Assembly: GCF_023516595.1 (NCBI RefSeq)
Contig: NZ_JAMGBG010000156.1
Span: 1-44,609, forward strand
Length of the DNA stretch: 44,609 nucleotides
Source: Streptomyces neyagawaensis
GTDB lineage: Bacteria > Actinomycetota > Actinomycetes > Streptomycetales > Streptomycetaceae
Reading direction: 5' to 3'
The notes under the pieces were generated by a model. That model had not been told where the DNA came from. It saw nothing but the letters and a program-made list of their open reading frames with translations, and did not search any database. This document shows, in pieces, positions 17,302 through 25,150 of this stretch. The translations under genes and the position numbers were made by a program. Each line of letters opens with the position of its first letter. Within the stretch, counting starts at the first letter, position 1.

Positions 17302-19002
17302 CTAGAAGCCCGCGGGCTCCGTGTAGACGCCCCATTCGTCCCGCAGGGCCCCGCAGATCTCGCCCAGCGTGGCCTCCGCGCGGACCGCGTCCAGCATCGG
17401 CCCGATCATGTTCGACCCGTCCCGCGCGGCGACGAGCATGGCGTCCAGCGCGCGCCGGACCGCCGCGTCGTCGCGGGCGGACTTCCGCCCGGCCAGCACC
17501 CGTACCTGCTCGCGCTCGACCTCGTGGCCGACCCGCAGGATCTCCAGGTCGCCGGTGACGGAGCCGTGGTGGACGTTGACGCCGACCACGCGCTTCTCGC
17601 CCTTCTCCAGGGCCTGCTGGTAGCGGAAGGCGGACTCGGCGATCTCGCCGGTGAACCACCCGTCCTCGATGCCCCGCAGGATCCCGGAGGTCATCGGCCC
17701 GATCGGATGCCGCCCGTCGGGGTGGGCCCGCAGCCCGCGCTCCTTGATCTGCTCGAAGATCTTCTCGGCGTCGGCCTCGATACGGTCCGTCAGCTGCTCG
17801 ACGTACCACGAACCGCCCAGCGGGTCGGCGACGTTGGCGACGCCGGTCTCCTCCATCAGCACCTGCTGCGTGCGCAGCGCGATCTCGGCGGCCTGCTCGG
17901 AGGGCAGCGCGAGGGTCTCGTCCAGGGCGTTGGTGTGCAGGGAGTTGGTCCCGCCGAGGACCGCGGAGAGCGCCTCCACCGCCGTGCGCACCACGTTGTT
18001 GTACGGCTGCTGCGCGGTCAGCGAGACACCGGCGGTCTGGGTGTGGAACCGCAGCCACTGAGCCTTGTCGGTGCGCGCCCCGTACACCTCGCGCATCCAA
18101 CGGGCCCAGATCCGGCGTGCCGCGCGGAACTTGGCGATCTCCTCGAAGAAGTCGACGTGCGCGTCGAAGAAGAAGGACAGCCCGGGCGCGAACACGTCGA
18201 CGTCCAGCCCGCGGCTGAGCCCCAGCTCCACGTACCCGAAGCCGTCGGCCAGGGTGTACGCCAGCTCCTGCGCGGCCGTGGCCCCGGCCTCACGGATGTG
18301 GTAGCCGGAGACGGACAGCGGCTTGTACGCGGGGATCCGCTCCGCGCAGTGCTCCATGAGGTCGCCGATGAGCCTGAGGTGCGGCTCGGGCTGGAACAGC
18401 CACTCCTTCTGCGCGATGTACTCCTTGAAGATGTCGGTCTGCAGGGTGCCGTTCAGCACGCCCGGATCGACGCCCTGCCGCTCGGCGGCGACGAGGTACA
18501 TGCAGAAGACGGGCACGGCGGGCCCGCTGATGGTCATGGACGTCGTGACGTCCCCGAGCGGGATGTCCTTGAACAGGACCTCCATGTCGGCGGCGGAGTC
18601 GACGGCGACGCCGCAGTGCCCGACCTCGCCCAGCGACCGGGGGTCGTCGGAGTCCCGCCCCATGAGGGTGGGCATGTCGAACGCCACGGACAGGCCCCCG
18701 CCGCCGTTGGCGAGGATCATCTTGTACCGCTCGTTCGTCTGCTCGGCGTTGCCGAACCCGGCGAACTGCCGGATCGTCCAGGTCCGCCCCCGGTAGCCGG
18801 TCGCGTGGAGCCCCCGCGTGAACGGGTACTCCCCCGGCCATCCGATCCGCTCGAACCCGTCGTACACGTCCCCGGGCCGGGGGCCGTAGACGGGCTCCAC
18901 CGGATCGCCGGACAGCGTGGTGAAGTCTGCCTCGCGCTTGCGCGCGGCGTCGAACCGGGCCTGCCAACGACGGCGACCCTCCTCGATGGCGTCAGCGTCC
19001 AT
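17302..19002 (-). CDS. icmA: Isobutyryl-CoA mutase large subunit IcmA
   Basis: A 566-residue TIM-barrel subunit of a B12-dependent acyl-CoA mutase. It lacks the cobalamin-binding domain, so it needs a separate small subunit (IcmB) encoded elsewhere. Substrate-specificity residues identify it: where methylmalonyl-CoA mutase has Tyr89 (RQYAGF) this protein has F80 (RQFAGF), and where the mutase has Arg207 it has Q198 (EYIAQKEW). F80/Q198 is the known signature of isobutyryl/n-butyryl-CoA mutase. The catalytic histidine motif SGYHIREAGA is present. ATG 19002 lies 9 nt from a 22-bp palindrome. A MarR gene and meaB are in the wider neighbourhood. Confidence 0.95.
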   Translation of the reverse strand: MDADAIEEGRRRWQARFDAARKREADFTTLSGDPVEPVYGPRPGDVYDGFERIGWPGEYPFTRGLHATGYRGRTWTIRQFAGFGNAEQTNERYKMILANGGGGLSVAFDMPTLMGRDSDDPRSLGEVGHCGVAVDSAADMEVLFKDIPLGDVTTSMTISGPAVPVFCMYLVAAERQGVDPGVLNGTLQTDIFKEYIAQKEWLFQPEPHLRLIGDLMEHCAERIPAYKPLSVSGYHIREAGATAAQELAYTLADGFGYVELGLSRGLDVDVFAPGLSFFFDAHVDFFEEIAKFRAARRIWARWMREVYGARTDKAQWLRFHTQTAGVSLTAQQPYNNVVRTAVEALSAVLGGTNSLHTNALDETLALPSEQAAEIALRTQQVLMEETGVANVADPLGGSWYVEQLTDRIEADAEKIFEQIKERGLRAHPDGRHPIGPMTSGILRGIEDGWFTGEIAESAFRYQQALEKGEKRVVGVNVHHGSVTGDLEILRVGHEVEREQVRVLAGRKSARDDAAVRRALDAMLVAARDGSNMIGPMLDAVRAEATLGEICGALRDEWGVYTEPAGF

Positions 19003-19011
19003 ACACCCCAA

Positions 19012-19033
19012 TTTACTAGGACGTCCTAGTAAA
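19012..19033. promoter_or_regulatory. 22-bp perfect palindrome at the icmA promoter
   Basis: TTTACTAGGAC (19012-19022) is followed directly by its exact reverse complement GTCCTAGTAAA (19023-19033). It ends 9 nt before the icmA ATG on the minus strand and 64 nt before the divergent DUF3817 gene. It overlaps the likely icmA -10 region, so a bound repressor would block initiation. The nearby MarR and TetR genes are candidates for the binder. Confidence 0.75.
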
Positions 19034-19097
19034 GGACAGTGACGCAGGTCAGGACGCGCCCGAAAGGGCCATGGAAGCACCCGTTACGCTCAACGGC

Positions 19098-19439
19098 ATG
19101 AAGAAGAGCGTCTTGACCCGCTACCGAGTGCTGGCCCTCGTCACGGCCGTGCTGCTGATCCTGCTCACGGCGGGCGTGATCGGGAAGCGCGTGCTGGGCC
19201 TGGACGGCTTCGACACCTTCGTCACCGTGGTGGGCTTCGCCCACGGCTGGCTGTACGTGCTGTACCTGGTCTTCGCCTTCGACCTCGGCAACAAGATGAA
19301 GCTGCCGGTCGGGCGTCTGCTGTGGGTCCTGCTCGCGGGCACGGTCCCGACCGCCGCCTTCTTCGTCGAGCGCCGGATCACCCGTGAGGCCGAGCCCCTG
19401 GTCATCGAGGACCCGGCGACCGAGACCGCCGCGGCCTGA
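19098..19439 (+). CDS. DUF3817 small integral membrane protein (copy 1)
   Basis: 113 residues from ATG 19098 with three membrane segments: ALVTAVLLILLTAGVIG, FVTVVGFAHGWLYVLYLVFAFDL and LLWVLLAGTVPTAAFFV. The conserved core HGWLYVLYL...DLGNKMKLPVGR and the end FFVERRITRE define DUF3817. TACGCT at 19085-19090 lies 7 nt before the start, fitting leaderless transcription; ATG 19071 is an in-frame alternative. It is divergent from icmA and convergent with the MarR gene, whose stop is 18 nt away. A second DUF3817 gene is at 26839-27183. Function unknown. Confidence 0.85.
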   Translation: MKKSVLTRYRVLALVTAVLLILLTAGVIGKRVLGLDGFDTFVTVVGFAHGWLYVLYLVFAFDLGNKMKLPVGRLLWVLLAGTVPTAAFFVERRITREAEPLVIEDPATETAAA

Positions 19440-19457
19440 CCCGGCGGTCGTCGCCGC

Positions 19458-19967
19458 TCAGCTCTCCTCGAAGTCCCCCGCCGCCACCCGCAGCGGGCGG
19501 AGCATCGCGAAGATCTCCGCGCACTCCTCGTCGTCGTAGGCGCCGAGGCCGAAGTCCATGGCCATGAGGTCGCGGGTGGCAGCGTCACAGACCTCACGGC
19601 CCTTGTCGGTGATCGAGGCAAGGGTGCCGCGGCCGTCGTTGGGGTTGGGGCGCTTGTCGACGAGACCCGACTTCACCAGCCGGTCCACCGTGTTCGTCAC
19701 GGACGTGGGGTGGACCATGAGGCGCTCACCGATCTTGGACATCGGCAGCTCGCCCTTCTGCGAGAAGGTGAGCAGCACCAGCGCCTCGTAGCGCGCGAAG
19801 GTCAGCCCGTACGGCTTGACGACCGCGTCGACCTCCGCCAGCAGGATCTGCTGGGCACGCATGATCGAGGTGATCGCGGCCATGGACGGGACGCTTCCCC
19901 AGCGCTGCTTCCAGTGCTCGTCGGCGCGCGAGATGGGATCGAAGGAGAGGCTGAGCGGCTTCGGCAC
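19458..19967 (-). CDS. MarR-family transcriptional regulator
   Basis: A 169-residue winged-helix repressor. The DNA-binding core is ELPMSKIGERLMVHPTSVTNTVDRLVKSGLVDKRPNPNDGRGTLASITDKGREV, near 75-130, flanked by the N- and C-terminal dimerisation helices. GTG 19967 lies 7 nt after a TAAGGT -10 box (19980-19975, minus strand), again a leaderless arrangement. Its closeness to icmA and the icmA palindrome suggests a role in acyl-CoA mutase regulation, but this is inference. Confidence 0.93.
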   Translation of the reverse strand: MPKPLSLSFDPISRADEHWKQRWGSVPSMAAITSIMRAQQILLAEVDAVVKPYGLTFARYEALVLLTFSQKGELPMSKIGERLMVHPTSVTNTVDRLVKSGLVDKRPNPNDGRGTLASITDKGREVCDAATRDLMAMDFGLGAYDDEECAEIFAMLRPLRVAAGDFEES

Positions 19968-20073
19968 GGCACCGACCTTACCGGCCGGTCACATGCCGGT
20001 CAGCCCCGTCTCGCCTTTCGGTCGCCCGGCAGGACGGCGACCCTCCGCGGACAGTGTCGCAACCGAGTCGAAT

Positions 20074-20110
20074 TATCACCTTGTGTAACGATCGGTGATA
20101 TATCGTCACG
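20074..20110 (+). promoter_or_regulatory. Operator-like inverted repeats upstream of the GH6 gene
   Basis: TATCACC (20074-20080) and GGTGATA (20094-20100) are perfect inverted arms whose centres are 20 bp apart, about two helical turns. A second inverted pair, GTGA/TCAC (20096-20099 and 20107-20110), overlaps the right arm. The segment is unusually AT-rich (ATATAT) and lies 34-70 nt before the GH6 start. Confidence 0.55.
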
Positions 20111-20143
20111 GCACGTCACCACCCTGGGAGCAGAGGGAGCGCC

Positions 20144-21187
20144 ATGTCCCGGCCGACCCGTACGTCGCTCGCCGTCCTCTCGGCCCTCACCGCGCTCGGG
20201 CTCGCGGCGGGCTGCGCATCGCCGGGATCCCCGCCCGGGAGCGGCACCGGCGACACCTCCGTCGGCGGCGCCACCGAGAAGGCCGGTGACGCCGTACGGC
20301 CCGCCGCCGGGTCCCCCTTCTGGGTGGACCCGGCGAGCCCCGCGGCCCGGCAGATCGAGCGGTGGAAGGACGAGGGCCGTGCACGGGACGCCGCCCTGCT
20401 GCGCCGGATCGCCGAGCGGCCGACCGCCCTGTGGCCGGCCGGCGACGACCCGGTGCCGGTGATCGCCAAGGCCGTCGAGGCGGCGGGCCGGGAGCACCGC
20501 ACGGCGGTCTTCGTCGCGTACAACATCCCGCACCGCGACTGCGGCCGGCACTCGGCGGGCGGCGCCGAGGACTCGGGGGCCTATCTGCGGTGGATCGACG
20601 CCTTCACCGGCGCCCTCGGGGGCGGCGACGCCCTGGTCGTCCTGGAACCGGACGCGGTCGCCCACATCGTGGACGGCTGCACCCCCGGCGAGTACCACGC
20701 CGAGCGCGAGGGACTGCTGGGCGAGGCCGTCGACCGGCTGAAGGAGCGGCCCCGCACCAAGGTGTACGTCGACGCCGGCAACCCCGCCTGGATCGCCGAC
20801 CCCCGCGACCTCGTCGCGCCGCTGCGCCGCTCCGGCATCGGCCGGGCCGACGGCTTCGCCCTCAACGTCTCCAACTTCCAGACCGACGCCGCGACCAGGG
20901 CGTACGGCCTCAGGCTGTCCGAGGCCCTCGGCGGCAAGCACTTCGTCGTCGACACCAGCCGCAACGGCAACGGCCCGCTGAACGGTGAGCGCGGCACCGC
21001 CTGGTGCAACCCGCCCGGCAGGGCCCTCGGCACGGCACCCACCACGGACACCGGGTCGCCGGTCCTCGACGCGTATCTGTGGATCAAGCGCCCCGGGGAG
21101 TCGGACGGGGAGTGCCGGGGCGGACCGGCGGCGGGCACATGGTGGCCGGACTACGCCCTCGGCCTGGCCCGCAACACGAAGGCGTAG
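20144..21187 (+). CDS. Secreted glycoside hydrolase family 6 lipoprotein (cslZ-like endoglucanase)
   Basis: 347 residues with a lipoprotein signal (LGLAAGC, C24). GH6 signatures are YNIPHRDC (116-123, with D122), VVLEPDAVAH (D160, the predicted proton donor), NVSNF, DTSRNGNGP (D260), WCNPPGRALG and DAYLWIKRPGESDG. GH6 enzymes cut beta-1,4-glucans. Beside cslA and glxA this is likely the glucanase that trims the tip-associated glucan, as CslZ does in S. coelicolor. Unlike the arrangement I remember there, here the gene is convergent with glxA, not in the same operon. It starts after an AT-rich operator-like region. Confidence 0.93.
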   Translation: MSRPTRTSLAVLSALTALGLAAGCASPGSPPGSGTGDTSVGGATEKAGDAVRPAAGSPFWVDPASPAARQIERWKDEGRARDAALLRRIAERPTALWPAGDDPVPVIAKAVEAAGREHRTAVFVAYNIPHRDCGRHSAGGAEDSGAYLRWIDAFTGALGGGDALVVLEPDAVAHIVDGCTPGEYHAEREGLLGEAVDRLKERPRTKVYVDAGNPAWIADPRDLVAPLRRSGIGRADGFALNVSNFQTDAATRAYGLRLSEALGGKHFVVDTSRNGNGPLNGERGTAWCNPPGRALGTAPTTDTGSPVLDAYLWIKRPGESDGECRGGPAAGTWWPDYALGLARNTKA

Positions 21188-21195
21188 CCCCCCGG

Positions 21196-21303
21196 CGTCA
21201 CCGCGCCCGAACCCGTCACCGCGCCCGAACCCGTCACCGCATCTGACCCCGTCGCCGCACCTGAATCCGTCGCCGCGCCCGGCCCCGTCACCGCACCTGG
21301 ACC
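21196..21303. repeat. Six tandem 18-bp repeats between the GH6 and glxA genes
   Basis: Six consecutive 18-bp units begin CGTC(A/G)CCGC. The first two (21196-21213, 21214-21231) are identical and later ones diverge. The last unit contains the glxA stop codon on the minus strand. The array fills the whole gap between the two convergent genes, where a terminator would be expected. Confidence 0.85.
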
Positions 21304-23294
21304 CACTTGGCCACCGACGGTGTGCCCCGCGCGTCCGTCACGAACAGCATGTACCAGCCCGGCGGGACGAGGGTCCGGTCCGACGGGACGTCGACGGTGA
21401 TCGAATCGCGGGTCCGGGTGACCTCCAGCGCGATGGACCGCTGTTCGACGTCGGTGGAGTGGGTGACCGCGCTGGGCCGCATCAGCCGGGCCTCGACGAT
21501 CCGCCCCGGGTGGGCGGTGGCGAAGGTGGCGCGGCCCTTGGCGTCGGTCTCCTGAGGGCCGTCGCCGAGAACGGGACGGTCCTTGCCGTACTCGTGCAGC
21601 CGCGGCGGTGTGTAGATCTCCATGCGCTGCTCGAAGTGGCCCAGCTTGGTGTTCTGCTGGTCGTCGAAGAGCGGGTCGGAGCCGAAGGTGGCGACGCGGC
21701 CGTCCGGCAGGAGCAGCGCCTCGGAGTGGTAGTTGCGGCCCACCCGGGGGGCGGCGGCGCCCCGGAAGGAGTTGGTCCGGGGGTCGTAGAACTGCGCCTT
21801 GAGGATGTTGCTGGCGCTGCGGCCGCGGTAGTCGCGGGAGCCGTTGGAGGTGAAGACGGTGTCGTCGGGCATGATCACGCTGTTCAGATAGCGGGTGCCC
21901 TGGGGAAGGTCGGGGCCGTCCTGGAAGGCCGGGGAGTCCTGTTTCAGGTCGACGACCGCCGTGCGCGAGGTCGACTTCCGTGACTCGCCGACGCCTCCGC
22001 CGCCGAGGATCATCACCTTCTGGTCCTGCGCGGGCGGCAGCAGCACGGAGGCCGAGGTCTCCGTCCGGTCGGCGTCCGTCAGACCCGGCACCTTCTCGAA
22101 CGTGTTGGTCCTGAGGTCCCACAGGCCCGGCACCCGGCCCGCGTCGGCGGGACCGTACCCGGCGTTGGAGGCCGGGTAGAACAGCTTGCCGCCCTTGGTG
22201 AGGAAGAGGGCCGGGTACGTGGGGAAGTACCGCTCGGGCCCCGGCTTCCACTTCCTGGTCGCCGGGTCGTAGATCTCGTTGTCGCCCGGGTCGACGACCC
22301 CGACGTCGTCGAGCCCGGACACGGCGAGCACCCGACCGTCCTGCAGACCGACCAGTGTGGGGTACCAGCGGGCCTTCGCCATGGGCGCGACCGACACGTA
22401 CTTCTCCGCCACCGGGTCGAACTCGTAGGCCGCCCTGATCCCCTGGAAGTCCTGCTTGTCGAGGGTGATCTTCTCGGAGAGGCCGTAGGTGTCGTCGGCC
22501 GCCCGGCCCGTCAGCCCGACGATCTCGTACTGGGCCTGCTGGTCGGTGACGAACCGCGGGCCCTTCCCGACGGCCTCGACGAAGACCCGGGCCTCGCTCG
22601 CGGTGACCTTCGTCCGCCACGGCTGCATCACGCCGGCCGCGTCGTACGTGATGTCGAAGGCGCGCTTCGCCCTGGGGACGGTGACGTCGAAGCGGCTGAC
22701 GTACTCGGTGCCTGACGGTGAGCGGAAGCGGGTGCCCTTCTCCAGGAACACGGCCCGGTCGGGGTTCTCGTTCTTGACGCGCATGCCGCCGCCGGCCCGT
22801 TCGACCTCGCCGGCCAGCAGCTCGTAGCGGGCGGTGCCGCCGGCCACCAGGAGCCGGCCGGAGGGCAGCTGGGCGTGGCCCGCGCAGAAGAAGTCGACGG
22901 GGGTCGGGATCCTCTTGAACGTGTTCCTCACCGGGTCCCACAGGACGGTGTCGAAGGACCCCTTGTCGAATTTCTTCTGCTCGTTGCCCGAGCCGGCGAC
23001 GATCAGCACCTTGCCGGTGTGCAGCAGGGCCGCGTGGATGGCGTTGGTGCGGAACTCGCGCGGGATGTCGACCTGCGACCAGGAGCCGTAGAGGGCCTTG
23101 TAGCCGGGCTGGGCGATCTTCCACTCGTGGTAATGCTTCTCGGCGAAGCCGATCACCGCCGGGGCGTTCAGCCCGGCGAGGAGGGCGACGCCTCCGATGC
23201 CGAGGGCGGTCCGCTTGGTCCTCGAGAGCCGGTGCGCCTCGGTCTTCTTCGGGAGCCGGTGCGTCTTGGTCTTCTTCGGGAGCCGGTGCGCCAT
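21288..23294 (-). CDS. glxA: Galactose-oxidase-like radical copper oxidase GlxA
   Basis: 668 residues with an N-terminal membrane anchor (TALGIGGVALLAGLNAPAVIGFA, ~29-51), a Kelch-type beta-propeller and a C-terminal DUF1929 domain. By motif comparison with galactose oxidase, copper ligands are Y522-H523 (NYHSEALLLPDG) and H612 (VTHSTDVEQR); the thioether cofactor is probably C137 (FFCAGH) with Y311 (ARWYPTL), next to W310. GlxA oxidises the CslA glucan and is needed for its deposition at hyphal tips. The start is 3 nt after the cslA stop with GGGAGG upstream. The first 28 residues carry a repeated HRLPKKT unit, encoded by 30-bp DNA repeats. Confidence 0.94.
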   Translation of the reverse strand: MAHRLPKKTKTHRLPKKTEAHRLSRTKRTALGIGGVALLAGLNAPAVIGFAEKHYHEWKIAQPGYKALYGSWSQVDIPREFRTNAIHAALLHTGKVLIVAGSGNEQKKFDKGSFDTVLWDPVRNTFKRIPTPVDFFCAGHAQLPSGRLLVAGGTARYELLAGEVERAGGGMRVKNENPDRAVFLEKGTRFRSPSGTEYVSRFDVTVPRAKRAFDITYDAAGVMQPWRTKVTASEARVFVEAVGKGPRFVTDQQAQYEIVGLTGRAADDTYGLSEKITLDKQDFQGIRAAYEFDPVAEKYVSVAPMAKARWYPTLVGLQDGRVLAVSGLDDVGVVDPGDNEIYDPATRKWKPGPERYFPTYPALFLTKGGKLFYPASNAGYGPADAGRVPGLWDLRTNTFEKVPGLTDADRTETSASVLLPPAQDQKVMILGGGGVGESRKSTSRTAVVDLKQDSPAFQDGPDLPQGTRYLNSVIMPDDTVFTSNGSRDYRGRSASNILKAQFYDPRTNSFRGAAAPRVGRNYHSEALLLPDGRVATFGSDPLFDDQQNTKLGHFEQRMEIYTPPRLHEYGKDRPVLGDGPQETDAKGRATFATAHPGRIVEARLMRPSAVTHSTDVEQRSIALEVTRTRDSITVDVPSDRTLVPPGWYMLFVTDARGTPSVAKWVQVR

Positions 23295-23297
23295 GGC

Positions 23298-25034
23298 CTA
23301 GTTGCCTCCCGTCGCGGTGCCGGAGACCGAGGGGGCCGGGGTGGGGGCAGGGGCGCCCGCCCGGCGTTCACGGTGCCGGGTGACGGCCCACACCGCGACG
23401 GGCGCCAGCGAGACGGCCGTGGCGAGGACCGCCCAGGTGCGCATGGCCACATGGCTGTGGCCGAGCAGGAGCGAGACGGTCAGCGACGCGGAGAGCACGG
23501 CCGCCCAGAACAGATGGATGCGGAAGGTCAGCAGCCGGTCGGGGCTGGCGTCGCCGCCCTTGGGGGTGACGACGAAACGGCAGGGCAGCCTCAGCAGCGC
23601 GGCGCCGAGGGACTTCAGGTAGATGGGCGCGGAGAGCGCGGACATGGCCATCCCGGCGAGCCCGCCCGACCCCTCCGGCTCGTGCGGCGAGACGTTGTGC
23701 CTGCGGTTCCACAGATAGAGCCCGACCTGGAGGGCGGCCGCGTCGCTGTACAGCATCAGCCACACGGAGGGGGTGACCTGGGTGCCGGACGCTCCGAAGC
23801 ACAGGAACAGCACACAGCTGACGATGCCGAGCAGCCAGTTGACGGCCGTCATCGGGTAGTAGACGAGCATCAGCGTGTACGAGAAGAGGCGGCCCCACGG
23901 CATCGTGAACGGCGCCTTCCAGTACTGCTTGAAGAGCGTCTCGTACGTGCCGCGCGACCAGCGCGTCTGCTGGGAGAAGAAGTCCGTCCAGGAGGCGGGC
24001 CCCTCGCCGACGGCCAGCACGTCCGGTGTGTACACGGACCGCCAGTACGCGCCCGTGGCGGGGTTGCGGTGGCGGTGCAGCTCGAAGCCGGTGGCCATGT
24101 CCTCGGTGATCGAGTCGCGCAGTCCGCCGATCTGCCGCAGGGCGGCGACGCGTACGACATTGTTGGTGCCGACGAACATGGGGGCGCGGTAGCGGTTGCC
24201 GGCGCGCTGGATGAGGGCGTGGAAGAGGAACTGCTGCGACTCGGCGGCCTTGGTGACCGGGGCGGTGTAGTTGCCGTACACCTGGGGGCCGACGACGAAC
24301 GCGACGTCCGGGTCGCGGAAGTACCCCATCATCCGTTCGAGGAAGTTCGGCAGCGGTACGTGGTCGGTGTCGACGGAGGCGAAGAACGCGTACTCCTCGC
24401 CGTGCGCCGCGATCCACGCGTTGTAGTTCCCGTGCTTCGTGCGGGCCTTGTGGGGGCCCTTGGGGCGGTTCCACTCGGCCCTCCCCTTGCGGGTGAAGTG
24501 CCGGACACCCAGTTCCGCGCACAGGGCCCTGGCCAGGTCGTCGTCGCCCTCGTCGAGGAGCCACACGTCGAGGTGGCCGTCGTGCCGTATCCGGGTCGCG
24601 CCCTCCAGGGTGGCCCGGACCATGGAGAGGGGTTCCTTGCCGGGGACGTAGGTGGTGAGGAAGGCGACACGCGTGCCGGGTTCGGGGACCACGGGTATGG
24701 GGTCGCGGGCGACCATCGTCGCGTGGGCGATGGACACGACGTTGACGACCATGAAGAGCTCGATCAGCCCGATCGCCGTCAGCATCACGATGTCGAGGCC
24801 CACCAGCCAGCTGTCCGCGCCCTCGCGCTCCACCCAGTGGGTCGGCCAGACGAGGTAGATCAGCAGGACGCCCGTGAGGACCGGCGCGAGCGTCATCAGC
24901 AGGACGGCGCGTATGCGGTGCGGCTCCTTCGCCAGGAGCTTGGTGTACCGCACCCGGTGGACCGGCCCCGACGGCTCCGTGAGCGGTCCCGCCAGGCGGC
25001 TGTGGGTGTCGTAGTCATAGCCCTCCGGTCCCAC
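23298..25034 (-). CDS. cslA: Cellulose-synthase-like GT2 glycosyltransferase CslA
   Basis: A membrane beta-glucan synthase. The processive GT2 motifs are all present: LLDEGDDD, the DxD-type VDTDHVPLPNFLERM, TEDMATGFELH and QQTRWSRGTYE. Two N-terminal membrane helices (RAVLLMTLAPVLTGVLLIYLV, LVGLDIVMLTAIGLIELFMVV) and at least five C-terminal ones frame the catalytic domain. I chose GTG 25034, giving 578 residues, because GGGAGGG lies 5-6 nt before it. The extra 31 codons up to ATG 25127 have only about 60% GC at third positions, unlike real coding DNA here. In S. coelicolor CslA works with GlxA and DivIVA at tips. Confidence 0.93.
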   Translation of the reverse strand: MGPEGYDYDTHSRLAGPLTEPSGPVHRVRYTKLLAKEPHRIRAVLLMTLAPVLTGVLLIYLVWPTHWVEREGADSWLVGLDIVMLTAIGLIELFMVVNVVSIAHATMVARDPIPVVPEPGTRVAFLTTYVPGKEPLSMVRATLEGATRIRHDGHLDVWLLDEGDDDLARALCAELGVRHFTRKGRAEWNRPKGPHKARTKHGNYNAWIAAHGEEYAFFASVDTDHVPLPNFLERMMGYFRDPDVAFVVGPQVYGNYTAPVTKAAESQQFLFHALIQRAGNRYRAPMFVGTNNVVRVAALRQIGGLRDSITEDMATGFELHRHRNPATGAYWRSVYTPDVLAVGEGPASWTDFFSQQTRWSRGTYETLFKQYWKAPFTMPWGRLFSYTLMLVYYPMTAVNWLLGIVSCVLFLCFGASGTQVTPSVWLMLYSDAAALQVGLYLWNRRHNVSPHEPEGSGGLAGMAMSALSAPIYLKSLGAALLRLPCRFVVTPKGGDASPDRLLTFRIHLFWAAVLSASLTVSLLLGHSHVAMRTWAVLATAVSLAPVAVWAVTRHRERRAGAPAPTPAPSVSGTATGGN

Positions 25035-25150
25035 AGCGCCCTCCCGCGATCGAACGACGAGGCGATACCTCCACGAAAGAGCGCGAATGGCGGTACGTCG
25101 ATCCGGAGTGGGCCGAACGGAGGACATCCCGGCGGGTGCCCGCCCATTAC

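Noticed and set aside
17302..19002. Methylmalonyl-CoA mutase as the product
   Set aside because: The substrate-binding Tyr and Arg are replaced by F80 and Q198, the isobutyryl-CoA mutase pair, and the B12 domain is missing.
21196..21303. CRISPR array
   Set aside because: The 18-bp units are contiguous without spacers and no cas gene is present, so this is an ordinary tandem repeat.
25034..25127. N-terminal 31-residue extension of CslA
   Set aside because: Third-position GC content is too low for coding DNA in this genome, and a well-placed GGGAGGG marks the later GTG.
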